Assembly: GCA_013816135.1 (NCBI GenBank)
Contig: JACDEV010000008.1
Span: 1 to 34,600 of the forward strand
DNA length: 34,600 bases
Direction of reading: 5' to 3'
Origin: Patescibacteria group bacterium
GTDB taxonomy: Bacteria > Patescibacteriota > Minisyncoccia > Phycocordibacterales > DATDWN01
Part shown: positions 15,440 to 22,954 of the stretch, in pieces
Layout: each line of letters begins with the position of its first letter
Position numbering within the stretch: the stretch's first letter is position 1
Translations under genes and position numbers: made by a program
Notes under the pieces: model-generated
Told to the model about the DNA's origin: nothing
Seen by the model: only the letters and a program-made list of their open reading frames with translations
The model's database searches: none

Positions 15440-15541
15440 TTATTCACTTTGTTCTAAAAAATCAGGTAAGGTCTTGCGGTTGGGTCCCATCCCAACCTCA
15501 CCCCAAAAAGTTATCTGCAAAGAACTGTTTGTATTTATCAT
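15440..15541 (-). CDS. 33-aa ORF resembling the hydrolase N-terminus (remnant or mini-gene)
   Basis: MINTNSSLQITFWGEVGMGPN... parallels the start of the downstream hydrolase (MTNELQITFWGGVGTV), then diverges into an unrelated tail and stops. Its ATG overlaps the TGA of the membrane-protein gene (ATGA), suggesting translational coupling. It is most simply a remnant of a partial tandem duplication of the hydrolase 5' end, but it is open and well placed. Confidence 0.45.
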   Translation of the reverse strand: MINTNSSLQITFWGEVGMGPNRKTLPDFLEQSE

Positions 15542-15957
15542 ATTGATAGTGTGTTATTTTTTGTCCTCAGTAGGTTATGGGAATACAGTGCTCCAAAAAA
15601 ACCGCCGCTAATATCCATTAATATATCGGATAAAGTATCTCTGAAATATATAATTCCATCCGACAATAAAGTGATGCCAAAATATAGCTCATATAGTTCC
15701 CAAATTATTCCGACTACAAGCGCACCTAGAACAGCAAGAATGATATTTTTTATCAGACTATTTTCTTCATAAGTTCTGTATAAAAACGACAAAACCAAAA
15801 CAGTTGCCATTGCTACTGTCGCTCCAGCCAAAAAATGGACTAGCATATCAAACCACCAAATCACCCAATATAAATATAGGTAATCAGCAAAAAAGTTCAA
15901 TATCCCAACTAAAAATAAGAGAAATAATGTATGCCTGAGTAATTTGCTCCTTATCAT
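15538..15957 (-). CDS. Small integral membrane protein, 139 aa
   Basis: About four transmembrane segments (about 8-30, 35-58, 75-95, 112-135) with WWFDMLVHFLAGATVA between the second and third and the acidic motif IIYFRDTLSDILMDISGGFFGALY near the end. The FD..VH and D...D..GG pattern resembles YjdF/DUF2238-type membrane proteins, but I cannot be sure. It has its own promoter (TATAAT, 6 nt, ATG), so it is leaderless, and is coupled by ATGA to the 33-aa ORF. Confidence 0.7.
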   Translation of the reverse strand: MIRSKLLRHTLFLLFLVGILNFFADYLYLYWVIWWFDMLVHFLAGATVAMATVLVLSFLYRTYEENSLIKNIILAVLGALVVGIIWELYELYFGITLLSDGIIYFRDTLSDILMDISGGFFGALYSHNLLRTKNNTLSI

Positions 15958-15963
15958 CCTTTT

Positions 15964-15969
15964 ATTATA
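15964..15969 (-). promoter_or_regulatory. -10 box of the membrane-protein gene (leaderless)
   Basis: TATAAT on the minus strand followed by exactly 6 nt and ATG 15957. Confidence 0.45.
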
Positions 15970-15994
15970 CTGTTAAATTGACGAATTAAAAACT

Positions 15995-16172
15995 AAAAAA
16001 ACCACAATACGTGGCTCTCTTAGTAGGATTACACCGATATTCCCCTACTCGCAATAGTAGGTGGGTTGCCGCAAATGTACTCGTCAGAACCAAAATAAAT
16101 AAGGCTCATCGTGGCACAAAGATATAAGCGTCCCTGACAAATTGTTAGGTAGAAAATATCAAATGTAACCCT
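15995..16172 (-). ncRNA. Candidate structured ncRNA of unknown class, about 178 nt
   Basis: The 318-bp gap between ndk and the membrane-protein gene has no ORF but a complete transcription unit. Predicted +1 is A at 16172. The first nine bases AGGGTTACA pair with TGTAATCCT (16033-16025), GATATTTTC (16160-16152) pairs with GGGAATATC (16044-16036), TTGTCAG (16140-16134) pairs with CTGACGA (16087-16081), and CCTACT-N6-AGTAGG is a local hairpin. The 3' end GCCAC-GTATT-GTGG-T7 is a terminator. The long closed stem with internal loops would fit a 6S-like RNA, but no diagnostic motif of 6S, SRP or RNase P RNA was recognised. Confidence 0.55.
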
Positions 16173-16178
16173 ATGTCG

Positions 16179-16206
16179 ATTATACTCCCGACAAATTCGG
16201 TTTCAA
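16179..16206 (-). promoter_or_regulatory. Promoter of the candidate ncRNA
   Basis: TTGAAA (16201-16206), a 16-bp spacer and TATAAT (16179-16184), one of the strongest promoters by eye in the window. It places +1 on the first base of the closing stem. Confidence 0.65.
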
Positions 16207-16275
16207 CTTGCGGGCTTGTTTCAAACAGGTTATAGAAAATAAAATCTCTAGAATGGCTTACTTTCCGAGTAAATT

Positions 16276-16881
16276 TTATTCCATTATTCCATCCAAATTC
16301 ACATCGTAAATAATTTGTTCCTGAACCAAACGATAATCAATAAGCTCATTTTCATTAAACCAATGAGGAATTTCCATTTGAGCTTCAGCGGAAGAACCTG
16401 ATGCGTGGACAAGGTTTCGTACAGCACGCTTATCTGTATCTGCCATCATATATGAATCCAAAACAAAATCTCCTCTGATAGTTCCTACGTCTGAAGTACG
16501 AGGTTCTGTAATTCCAGTAATCTTTTTCACAACTTCTGCTGCATGCGCTCCTTCCCAAACCATAGGAATGACAGGGCCAGATGCCATGTATTTTTTTAAA
16601 GTTGTCAGAAGCACTGTTGTCACTTCCAATGGATCAGTTGTCCAAGGTGTTTCACCTTTTTTTACATAACTAGCAATTGTTTTCTCACCTGTAATCCTTC
16701 TCCATTCTGGGTCTAAAGTATAATGCTTCTCCACATGTTCAGGAGTTGGTACAACCATTTTTATTCCAACCATTTTCAATCCTGCTCTTTCAAATCTTTG
16801 AATTATCTCTCCTATCAACGTTCTTTGGACTCCGTCCGGCTTAATAATTACTAATGTTCTTTCTTTTTTTGGATGTGACAT
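16276..16881 (-). CDS. ndk: Nucleoside diphosphate kinase, enlarged
   Basis: Transfers gamma phosphate between nucleoside tri- and diphosphates through a phosphohistidine. ERTLVIIKPDGVQR opens the fold, SGPVIPMVWEG is conserved, and NLVHASGSS carries the active His (about 159), with G replacing the usual D of the HxSDS motif. The protein is 201 aa rather than about 140-150, with an insert at about 55-95 (PEWRRITGEKTIASYVKKGE...) and a C-terminal extension. It is third in an adk-map-ndk series, 4 nt after map. No SD. Confidence 0.93.
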   Translation of the reverse strand: MSHPKKERTLVIIKPDGVQRTLIGEIIQRFERAGLKMVGIKMVVPTPEHVEKHYTLDPEWRRITGEKTIASYVKKGETPWTTDPLEVTTVLLTTLKKYMASGPVIPMVWEGAHAAEVVKKITGITEPRTSDVGTIRGDFVLDSYMMADTDKRAVRNLVHASGSSAEAQMEIPHWFNENELIDYRLVQEQIIYDVNLDGIME

Positions 16882-16885
16882 TTTT

Positions 16886-17653
16886 TTATTTTGTTAATAT
16901 TATTGGCTCACCTTCTGTTATCACTATTGTGTGTTCAAAGTGACAAGCATTACTTCCATCAGCAGTTTTGTAAGTATAACCATCCTTCGATAACACTATC
17001 TTATTCGTTCCAAGTGTCATCATTGGTTCGATTGCAATGGTCATACCGGGCCGTAATAACTCGCCTGTACCTTGTCGTCCTTCATTTGGTACAAATGGGT
17101 CCTCATGTACTTTGTAACCAACACCGTGACCAGCCAAGCCTTCCGACAAGCCATATCCTAGTGGCCTTGCGAAAGACTCAATAGCATATCCAATGTCGCC
17201 TACATGATTTCCACCTCTAGCTGCTTTGATTCCTAAATACAAAGCTTCCTCACAATGAACAATTAATTTTTTATCCTTATCAGAGACTTCTCCAACTGCT
17301 ACTGTTAAAGCACTGTCAGTAATTAGCTTTCCATGAACCAGACCTAAATCAATGGAAACTATATCACCTTCTTGGAGAATTCTTGGACTTTCGTTTGGTA
17401 TTCCATGGACAATTTCATTATTAACCGAAACACACAATGCCGCTGGATAAGCTCTCTTCGCTCCCCTCGGAGTGTAGTTTAAAAAAGCCGCTCTATCTCC
17501 TCCGTCGCCAATTAATTTTCTAGCCAAGAGTTCCAAATCATTTGTCGATACGCCGGGAGCTATGATTTTCTTAATTTCCTGCAGAATAAAAGCATGACGT
17601 TTACCGCCTTCTTTCATTATTTCTATTTCTTCTGCTGTCTTTATCTTTATCAC
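16886..17653 (-). CDS. map: Methionine aminopeptidase, type I
   Basis: 255 residues. It removes N-terminal Met from nascent proteins. Metal ligands are visible in SIDLGLVHGKLITDSALTVAVG (Asp pair), GHGVGYKVHEDP (His) and IEPMMTLG (Glu), with the final Glu in FEHTIVITEGEP. The start is GTG at 17653, 8 nt after the adk stop, with MIKIKTAEEIEIMKEGGK as a normal Map N-terminus. The gene order secY-adk-map is the classic spc arrangement. Confidence 0.96.
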   Translation of the reverse strand: MIKIKTAEEIEIMKEGGKRHAFILQEIKKIIAPGVSTNDLELLARKLIGDGGDRAAFLNYTPRGAKRAYPAALCVSVNNEIVHGIPNESPRILQEGDIVSIDLGLVHGKLITDSALTVAVGEVSDKDKKLIVHCEEALYLGIKAARGGNHVGDIGYAIESFARPLGYGLSEGLAGHGVGYKVHEDPFVPNEGRQGTGELLRPGMTIAIEPMMTLGTNKIVLSKDGYTYKTADGSNACHFEHTIVITEGEPIILTK

Positions 17654-17661
17654 AAATTTAT

Positions 17662-18252
17662 CTATGCTGCGATTCGAGTCATCATCTCTTGATGTATCTC
17701 TTCAATTGTCCTTTCACCATTTATGTCCAGAAAGTTACAGTCCTTACTATATCGAAAGTACTCTACTGCAGGAAGTATAGTGGAGTCAAACCAATCCAAT
17801 CTCTTCTTTACATCCTCTGCCTTCACGTCATCTATTCGGCCACGGCCTTTTAGGCGCTCCTCTGACCACTCTCTACCGACGTTTATATAAATTACTGTAG
17901 GTCGACGATTATAAAATTTCAAAGCGGAAGACAGAACTAATGCCTCAGGATATGATCTTGGAGTTCCATCAATGACCAAATGTTCATTGCCTTTGAAATC
18001 CTCAACCATAAAATGTGACCACATCCAAATAGCCAAGAATTCTGGTTGAGGATCTGCGTCGTGATATATTTTTTTTGACAGTCCACTCGTATAAGTCGAT
18101 TCATCAATAAATTTCCTAAAACTTTGGCCAGTTTCGAGATAAAGAATTGGCGACTCTGAAAAATTATTTTTTAGATGTTCTTGGAGAAGTGCTGCTTGGG
18201 TTCCCTTTCCGCAACCTGATCGGCCAATAAATATATAAGTCTGAGGATTCAT
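17662..18252 (-). CDS. adk: Adenylate kinase family protein
   Basis: 196 residues from ATG 18252. P-loop GRSGCGKGTQ (about 10-19), VIDGTPRSYPEA as the NMP-binding motif, and RLKGRGRIDDVKAEDVKKRLDWF as a short lid region without zinc cysteines. It interconverts AMP, ADP and ATP. A TATAAT box at about 18280 and the terminator after secY suggest its own promoter. The longer frame beginning upstream is not supported by homology. Confidence 0.88.
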   Translation of the reverse strand: MNPQTYIFIGRSGCGKGTQAALLQEHLKNNFSESPILYLETGQSFRKFIDESTYTSGLSKKIYHDADPQPEFLAIWMWSHFMVEDFKGNEHLVIDGTPRSYPEALVLSSALKFYNRRPTVIYINVGREWSEERLKGRGRIDDVKAEDVKKRLDWFDSTILPAVEYFRYSKDCNFLDINGERTIEEIHQEMMTRIAA

Positions 18253-18302
18253 AAAAATAAATATTAATATCTCTTTATTATACGTGATAGTGATACTAAA
18301 CA

Positions 18303-18322
18303 AAATCGCCCGAAGGCGATTT
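18303..18322 (-). terminator. Terminator after secY
   Basis: AAATCGCC-CGAA-GGCGATTT followed by a short T-rich stretch on the minus strand, 3 nt beyond the secY stop. It ends the long ribosomal transcription unit. Confidence 0.75.
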
Positions 18323-18325
18323 GTT

Positions 18326-19597
18326 TTAGTACTCTCTTATGGAAACTTGCGCGTCAATTTTTTTGATGAGATCGATCACTACTGACACCACGATAAGTAA
18401 TGCCGTACCTCCAATAGAAACTGCTGTGATACCAGTTAAACCTTTCATAATAAGTGGCAAAATAGCTATGAACCCAAGAAACAATGCTCCAACCAATGTC
18501 AGTCTTGTTAGGATTCTAGAGATATGATCTGAAGTTGATTTTCCTGGACGTACTCCTGGAATAAAAGCTCCATTTTTCTGAAGATTTGTAGAAATCTGAT
18601 CTGGATCAAAAGTCACTGCTGTATAGAAGTAAGTAAACATGAAAACCAATAGGAAGTAAGCAATAGCATAGAACCATGAGTTAGCTAGGACTCCTAGAAC
18701 AGTTGTGGATATAGATTTTATTGTCGGGTTCGCGGCATTCTGTAAAAATCTCAATATCATCTGTGGGAAAAGAAGAATGGATAATGCAAAGATTATTGGA
18801 ATAACTCCAGCCTGATTTATTCTAAGTGGTAAATATGTTGATGTTCCTCCATAAACCTTGTTGCCTCTTACCTGCTTGGCATATGTAACTGGGATAGGTC
18901 TCTCAGCTTCAGTAATAATGACAACAGCGACAATGACGATTATTCCAACTAAGAAGAATGCTAGATAAAGTGGTAACTGAGATTTATCAAATGTATAGAT
19001 AAGCTGACCAATAGTTGTAGGAAGTGCTGCGACGATACCTGAGAAAATAATAAGCGACACTCCGTTTCCAATTCCGTATTCTGAAATAAGTTCACCAATC
19101 CACATCAAGAGTACTGAACCTGCTGTTATAACAATAAGGTCAGTTGCTAAAGCAAAACCGGTAAGGTGCGGAAGAACTTGCTGAGTCTGAAGGATTTTTA
19201 TAAAGCTGAAAGCTTGGATAAGGGCTAAAGGAATAGTTACTATTCGTCCATACTGAGCAAATCTCTTTCGTCCTGCTTCACCTTCTTCCTGATACATCTC
19301 CTTTAGTTTTGGAGACATGATGGTTAGAAGCTGCATGATGATAGAACCAGTGATGTACGGACCCACTCCTAGCATTACGATAGAAAGCTGTGACAAGCCT
19401 CCTCCTGAGAAAATGTTAAGTAATCCAAAGAATTCATTACTTGAAAAAAACTGTGCTAGACGGCCGTGATCTACTCCTGGGACAGGGATAGCTGCAAGTA
19501 ATCGAAATATAACAAGGGCAAAAAGCGTAAAAAATATACGCTTTCTTAATACATTATCCTGGAAAACTAAAGCGATTTTGTTCAGGAAGTCTTTCAT
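18326..19597 (-). CDS. secY: Preprotein translocase subunit SecY
   Basis: 423 residues with ten predicted membrane segments. Family signatures visible are IPVPGVDHGRL near the N-terminus, GGGLSQLSIVMLGVGPYITGSIIMQLL around TM2, the cytoplasmic loop VRGNKVYGGTSTYLPLRINQAGVIPIIFA, and FIPGVRPGKSTSDHISRILTRLTLVGALFL near TM9. It forms the protein-conducting channel with SecE and SecG. It is last in the rpsN-secY block and immediately followed by a terminator. Confidence 0.97.
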   Translation of the reverse strand: MKDFLNKIALVFQDNVLRKRIFFTLFALVIFRLLAAIPVPGVDHGRLAQFFSSNEFFGLLNIFSGGGLSQLSIVMLGVGPYITGSIIMQLLTIMSPKLKEMYQEEGEAGRKRFAQYGRIVTIPLALIQAFSFIKILQTQQVLPHLTGFALATDLIVITAGSVLLMWIGELISEYGIGNGVSLIIFSGIVAALPTTIGQLIYTFDKSQLPLYLAFFLVGIIVIVAVVIITEAERPIPVTYAKQVRGNKVYGGTSTYLPLRINQAGVIPIIFALSILLFPQMILRFLQNAANPTIKSISTTVLGVLANSWFYAIAYFLLVFMFTYFYTAVTFDPDQISTNLQKNGAFIPGVRPGKSTSDHISRILTRLTLVGALFLGFIAILPLIMKGLTGITAVSIGGTALLIVVSVVIDLIKKIDAQVSIREY

Positions 19598-19607
19598 TTT
19601 TGTTTGA

Positions 19608-20051
19608 TTACAGAGTAACTGTTCCCCCCGCCTTCTCTACTGCTGCTTTAGCAGAGCCAGAGATTTGGCAATGCTTTACTGTTAGTTTCTTATCTAGAAC
19701 TCCTGTTCCAAGAATCTTTACTCGTGGAAGGTCTCCAGCAATCTTGCTTACAAGTCCTAATCTTACCAATGTTACTGGAGAAACTGTATCTCCATTTTTG
19801 AATATATTATTTAAATCACCGATATTTACTCCTCGTGGCTTTGTTTCAATAGAAGGGTTACTGTTTTTTCCATGACCTCGAAGTTTTGGAATTCTCTTGA
19901 TAAAATCTCGGATTTCTGGACGCTTCTTGTGACCTGCTCGAGCATTCTGACCTTTTGTTCCTCGTCCCGCTGTCTTTCCACGTGTTCCTCCTCGTCCAAC
20001 TGTTTTGGACTTTTTGTTTGGATGAACTCTTTTTAGATTGTGTGTCTGCAT
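19608..20051 (-). CDS. rplO: 50S ribosomal protein L15 (uL15)
   Basis: 147 residues with the basic, Gly-rich N-terminus KSKTVGRGGTRGKTAGRGTKGQNARAG and KTKPRGVNIGDLNN-type core. It begins 10 nt after rpsE, so the rpmD (L30) gene normally found here is absent. Confidence 0.96.
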   Translation of the reverse strand: MQTHNLKRVHPNKKSKTVGRGGTRGKTAGRGTKGQNARAGHKKRPEIRDFIKRIPKLRGHGKNSNPSIETKPRGVNIGDLNNIFKNGDTVSPVTLVRLGLVSKIAGDLPRVKILGTGVLDKKLTVKHCQISGSAKAAVEKAGGTVTL

Positions 20052-20061
20052 GTTTTTATAA

Positions 20062-20646
20062 TTATTTTCGAAGAGTTAGTTCGCTCAAAGCCTTAATCGC
20101 AGCTTTTGCATTGTTTACTTTGTTCTTGCTTCGAGAAAAGATTTTTGCGCTCACCTCTCTTACCCCAGCAAATTCCAAAACAGTTCGCACAGAGCTACCT
20201 GCAAGAATACCCTTTCCTGGAGCTCTCATGATATGCACTCGTGAACTTGAAAACTTTGCATCAACTTCGTGAGGAATTGAAGAATGCTTTGTAAGATTGA
20301 CCTTAATCATATTCTTTCGAGCATCTCTCACAGCCTTATCAATAGCGAGTGGAGTGTCGCCTGCCTTACCTTGTCCTACTCCTACTCGGCCCTTTCGGTC
20401 ACCTATAACAATACCTACTGAGAAAGCGAATCGTCGTCCTCCGGTTACCACTCGAGTCACACGTCGAATACTAACAATCTTCTGGTCGAATTCAGGCTTT
20501 ACTCGAGCTTCTCTTCGTGGAGCTGGCTTTCGTGAGTTCTTTCGAAACTCTCTTGGAGCCTGTGCAAAAGATGCTTCCTGTACAGGAGGTACTGCAGCTA
20601 CTTCTGCCACCACCACTTCTTCGTTTTTAATTTCTTCTGGTTCCAT
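20062..20646 (-). CDS. rpsE: 30S ribosomal protein S5 (uS5)
   Basis: 194 residues. FDQKIVSIRRVTRVVTGGRRFAFSVGIVIGDRKGRVGVGQGKA is the S5 signature. The C-domain KGILAGSSVRTVLEFAGVREVSAKIFSRSK follows. It has an acidic/Ala-rich N-terminal extension of about 50 residues before the core. S5 shapes the mRNA entry site and decoding accuracy. No SD before ATG. Confidence 0.96.
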   Translation of the reverse strand: MEPEEIKNEEVVVAEVAAVPPVQEASFAQAPREFRKNSRKPAPRREARVKPEFDQKIVSIRRVTRVVTGGRRFAFSVGIVIGDRKGRVGVGQGKAGDTPLAIDKAVRDARKNMIKVNLTKHSSIPHEVDAKFSSSRVHIMRAPGKGILAGSSVRTVLEFAGVREVSAKIFSRSKNKVNNAKAAIKALSELTLRK

Positions 20647-20655
20647 TTGTTTGTA

Positions 20656-21006
20656 TTAAAATTTTAGTCCACCTTTTCTTGCTCCATCAGCAACCGCTTT
20701 GACGTTTCCTGTATAGATAAATCCTCCGCGATCAAACACAACAGTCTTCACATTTTTTTCACCAGCTTTCTTTGCGATTGCTTCCCCCACTAATGATGCC
20801 TTTTCTGTCATAGTTTTGCCTTTTACATCTCTTGAGTGTGCTGATGCTAGAGTTACTGAATTTTCATCATCAATAAGCTGAACAGAAATATGCTTGTTGG
20901 ATTTGTAAACTGAAAGACGGGGTCTTTCTGTTGTACCAGAAATAGTCGATCGGATTTTTGCGTGCCGTCGTGTTCTCTTTTTTAGTTTTTGCTCTGACTT
21001 TTTCAT
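20656..21006 (-). CDS. rplR: 50S ribosomal protein L18 (uL18)
   Basis: 116 residues: RRHAKIRSTISGTTERPRLSVYKSNKHISVQLIDDE...AIAKKAGEKNVKTVVFDRGGFIYTGNVKAVADGARKGGLKF, matching L18 in length and its 5S rRNA-binding motifs. It starts 5 nt after rplF. Confidence 0.96.
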   Translation of the reverse strand: MKKSEQKLKKRTRRHAKIRSTISGTTERPRLSVYKSNKHISVQLIDDENSVTLASAHSRDVKGKTMTEKASLVGEAIAKKAGEKNVKTVVFDRGGFIYTGNVKAVADGARKGGLKF

Positions 21007-21011
21007 ATTTT

Positions 21012-21545
21012 TTATGCGGTTTTCTTACCTTGCTTTCGTTTAACCACTTCACCTTCGTATCTCATTCCCTTTCCTTTGTATGGTTCAGGCTTCTTGAGTG
21101 ATCTTACGTTAGCAACGAACTCACCCACTACTTCCTTATCAATACCTGTTGCTGTAATAATGTTTTTTTCAGCTACAACCTTTAGAGTAGCAGGAATAGG
21201 TACGTTTACAAGGTGAGAAAATCCTAATGCTAAAACAAGATTTGTTCCTTTAACTTCTGATTTATAGCCGATTCCTTCCAAGATTAGCTTCTTTACAAAA
21301 GGAGTAGTTACACCAGTTATCATATTCATGATGTGTGAGGCATAAGTTCCCCACAATGCTCGAGTTTCAAGGGTCACTCTCTTAGGCTCAAGAGTGATTT
21401 CAGTTGGAGCGATTTTGATTTCAATCTCTGGTTTGAACTTTTTTGTAAGAGTTCCCATAGGACCTTTTACAGTAAGAACACCTTCTGAGAAAGTGACTTC
21501 AGTCTTTGCAGGAATTGCTATTATTTTTTTTCCGATTCGTGACAT
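21012..21545 (-). CDS. rplF: 50S ribosomal protein L6 (uL6)
   Basis: 177 residues from ATG 21545 (MSRIGKKIIAIPAKTEV), the normal L6 start. An upstream in-frame codon overlapping rpsH is less likely. The C-terminal signature PEPYKGKGMRYEGEVVKRKQGKKTA is present. It binds the sarcin-ricin region of 23S rRNA. Confidence 0.96.
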   Translation of the reverse strand: MSRIGKKIIAIPAKTEVTFSEGVLTVKGPMGTLTKKFKPEIEIKIAPTEITLEPKRVTLETRALWGTYASHIMNMITGVTTPFVKKLILEGIGYKSEVKGTNLVLALGFSHLVNVPIPATLKVVAEKNIITATGIDKEVVGEFVANVRSLKKPEPYKGKGMRYEGEVVKRKQGKKTA

Positions 21546-21556
21546 TATATTTTTAT

Positions 21557-21943
21557 TTACCAAACCTTAAACAAAGCCTCTCCTCCAACCTTTGCTTCCT
21601 TGGCCATCTTGTCTGTCATGATGCCTTTTGGAGTTGAAAGAATAAGAAGACCCATTCCATTTCTAACTTTTCGAATATCCTGTGATTTGTTGTAAATTCT
21701 TTTTGAAGACTTTGAAACTCTTTCTACACCTTTGATCTTTGCTAAATTTCCATCGTAAACCAATCCTACTTCAATAAACTTAGCTACCTTCTTACCTTTC
21801 TTTCCAAATGACTTTATAAAGCCTTCTTTGAACAAAACATCAAGAATAGCTAACTTTAGCTTTGAATGAGGAAAAACTACTGATTCTTTCTTTGAATCAG
21901 AAGCATTCTTAATTCTAATTATCATATCTGAGATTGGATCCAT
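21557..21943 (-). CDS. rpsH: 30S ribosomal protein S8 (uS8)
   Basis: 128 residues: MDPISDMIIRIKNASDSKKESVVFPHSKLKLAILDVLFKEGF and the C-terminal NGMGLLILSTPKGIMTDKMAKEAKVGGEALFKVW are typical of S8. A roughly 195-bp gap with a large hairpin separates it from rpsN, unlike the tight spacing elsewhere. In other bacteria S8 represses the spc operon. Confidence 0.96.
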   Translation of the reverse strand: MDPISDMIIRIKNASDSKKESVVFPHSKLKLAILDVLFKEGFIKSFGKKGKKVAKFIEVGLVYDGNLAKIKGVERVSKSSKRIYNKSQDIRKVRNGMGLLILSTPKGIMTDKMAKEAKVGGEALFKVW

Positions 21944-22013
21944 TTTTGTTTTGTATTATATCTCGGCAGTATCTTGTCTCTAGTGAGAAAGACTTACCAA
22001 AACTTACTTGTCT

Positions 22014-22139
22014 AATCTACATGATTTTTTGTTCGAGTTCAAGGCGCGAAGCTTTGTTTCTGACCAAGCTGTACAACTAGTACAGTGCGGGAGGAAACAA
22101 AGCTAGCAACACAGAAATCGGACAAAAAGACTGTAGATT
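22014..22139. repeat. Long imperfect hairpin element A (3' of rpsN)
   Basis: Arms run from 22014 and back from 22139 (AATCTACA...TTTTTGTTCGAGTTC against its near complement), with inner GCTTTGTTTC/GAAACAAAGC and tip CTGTAC-AACTA-GTACAG. The right edge touches the rpsN stop codon. It is about 75% similar to element B at 29014-29139, including GCGCGA, GACCAAG and CTAGCAAC.CAGAAATCG blocks. Confidence 0.8.
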
Positions 22140-22325
22140 TTACCAAGAGGACTTCTTCACTCCTGGAATTTTTCCCTCATTGGCAAGTTCGCGGAAACAG
22201 ATTCGGCAGAGACCGAAGTCTCTCATGAATCCTCTTCCTCGTCCACACTTAAAACATCGGTTCGTTGCCCTTGTAGGAAATTTTGGCTTCTTTGCTGCCC
22301 GAGCTAATACTGATGCTTTTGCCAT
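22140..22325 (-). CDS. rpsN: 30S ribosomal protein S14, zinc-binding type (uS14)
   Basis: 61 residues, short type Z form. Zinc ligands Cys24, Cys27, Cys40 and Cys43 lie in [12 protein letters not shown]...[11 protein letters not shown]. It ends GVKKSSW as usual. It has its own promoter (22358-22386), a short leader with a hairpin plus T-run, and a large palindrome immediately after the stop. Confidence 0.96.
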   Translation of the reverse strand: MAKASVLARAAKKPKFPTRATNRCFKCGRGRGFMRDFGLCRICFRELANEGKIPGVKKSSW

Positions 22326-22330
22326 TTAAA

Positions 22331-22350
22331 TAAAAAAGCTTTTAACAAGC
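22331..22350 (-). promoter_or_regulatory. Terminator-like hairpin in the rpsN leader
   Basis: The roughly 26-nt leader contains AGCTT-GTTAA-AAGCT followed by T6, just before ATG. It could act as an attenuator or merely hinder initiation. Confidence 0.4.
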
Positions 22351-22357
22351 TGGGATT

Positions 22358-22386
22358 ATACTAACAATTAAGCCTTTGGAAGTCAA
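22358..22386 (-). promoter_or_regulatory. Promoter of the rpsN-secY block
   Basis: TTGACT (22381-22386), a 17-bp spacer ending TGT, and TAGTAT (22358-22363). The -10 box and spacer length are the same as for rpsS, rplC and rpsJ. Confidence 0.65.
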
Positions 22387-22398
22387 CGTAATAGAAAT

Positions 22399-22428
22399 CA
22401 CCCGGTCCTCGTAAGAGAGAACCGGGTG
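22399..22428 (-). terminator. Terminator of the 22.4-22.9 kb orphan gene
   Basis: CACCCGGT/ACCGGGTG arms with an inner CTC-GTAA-GAG, followed by ATTTCTATT on the minus strand, downstream of the orphan stop and upstream of the rpsN promoter. Confidence 0.6.
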
Positions 22429-22448
22429 GCGCGTGATACCTAGAACAA

Positions 22449-22868
22449 TTAGCGGGCTGGCTCGAGATGAATTTGAATGAGAAGATCATTCGTTTCATCC
22501 GTCATTGTAGTTGCAAACAATGCCCAGTTTTTTTCTGGATCCTCGAAGAGGAGAATGCCCATAGGAGATCCATCATCGTTCAACGACTCATGGATCAAAC
22601 ATGCGAGAGTCCACTGGGCCTGTTCACTCATTTGACCCAAGCGTAGATGTACATCTTTCGATGTGGTGAGAAAAGTTTCCGGCTGAGGCCCTACGAACTT
22701 GGACCTCACAGTTGTGCGGTAGACTCTGGCTTTTTGAGCCCGGATTTCGGCTAATTCGCTAACCAGATTAATGCTGTCCAAATCCGTTCTCTGACTCAAA
22801 ACCACTTCCTTAAACATTCTAGCTTCTTTCGTGGGATCCGCGGTAACGTCGCAAACCCGCTTACCCAC
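22449..22868 (-). CDS. Hypothetical protein, up to 139 aa, inserted between rplE and rpsN
   Basis: Not recognised. A mixed alpha/beta-looking soluble protein with an acidic C-terminal half (LLFEDPEKNWALFATTMTDETNDLLIQIHLEPAR). The GTG start at 22868 gives 139 aa. An ATG at 22817 (MFKEVVLSQR) gives 122 aa and neither has a clear SD. A TTGACA lies at 22917-22922. GC is higher than in flanking ribosomal genes and it is framed by terminators, so it is an independent unit inside the spc cluster. Confidence 0.65.
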   Translation of the reverse strand: MGKRVCDVTADPTKEARMFKEVVLSQRTDLDSINLVSELAEIRAQKARVYRTTVRSKFVGPQPETFLTTSKDVHLRLGQMSEQAQWTLACLIHESLNDDGSPMGILLFEDPEKNWALFATTMTDETNDLLIQIHLEPAR

Positions 22869-22929
22869 TAAAAAGAACAGGCGACGTTATACTAAAAATA
22901 ACATATTATCTACTATTGTCAATGATACC

Positions 22930-22953
22930 AAAAATCCCCTTTCGGGGATTTTT
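22930..22953 (-). terminator. Terminator after rplE
   Basis: Perfect 10-bp AAAAATCCCC-TTTC-GGGGATTTTT, 2 nt beyond the rplE stop. It ends the rpsS-rplE transcript before the orphan gene. Confidence 0.85.
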
Positions 22954-22954
22954 A

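Noticed and set aside
17662-18303. Longer adk start at 18303
   Set aside because: The extra 17 residues are hydrophobic and unlike adenylate kinases, and they would cross the TATAAT box. The ATG at 18252 directly precedes the P-loop strand.
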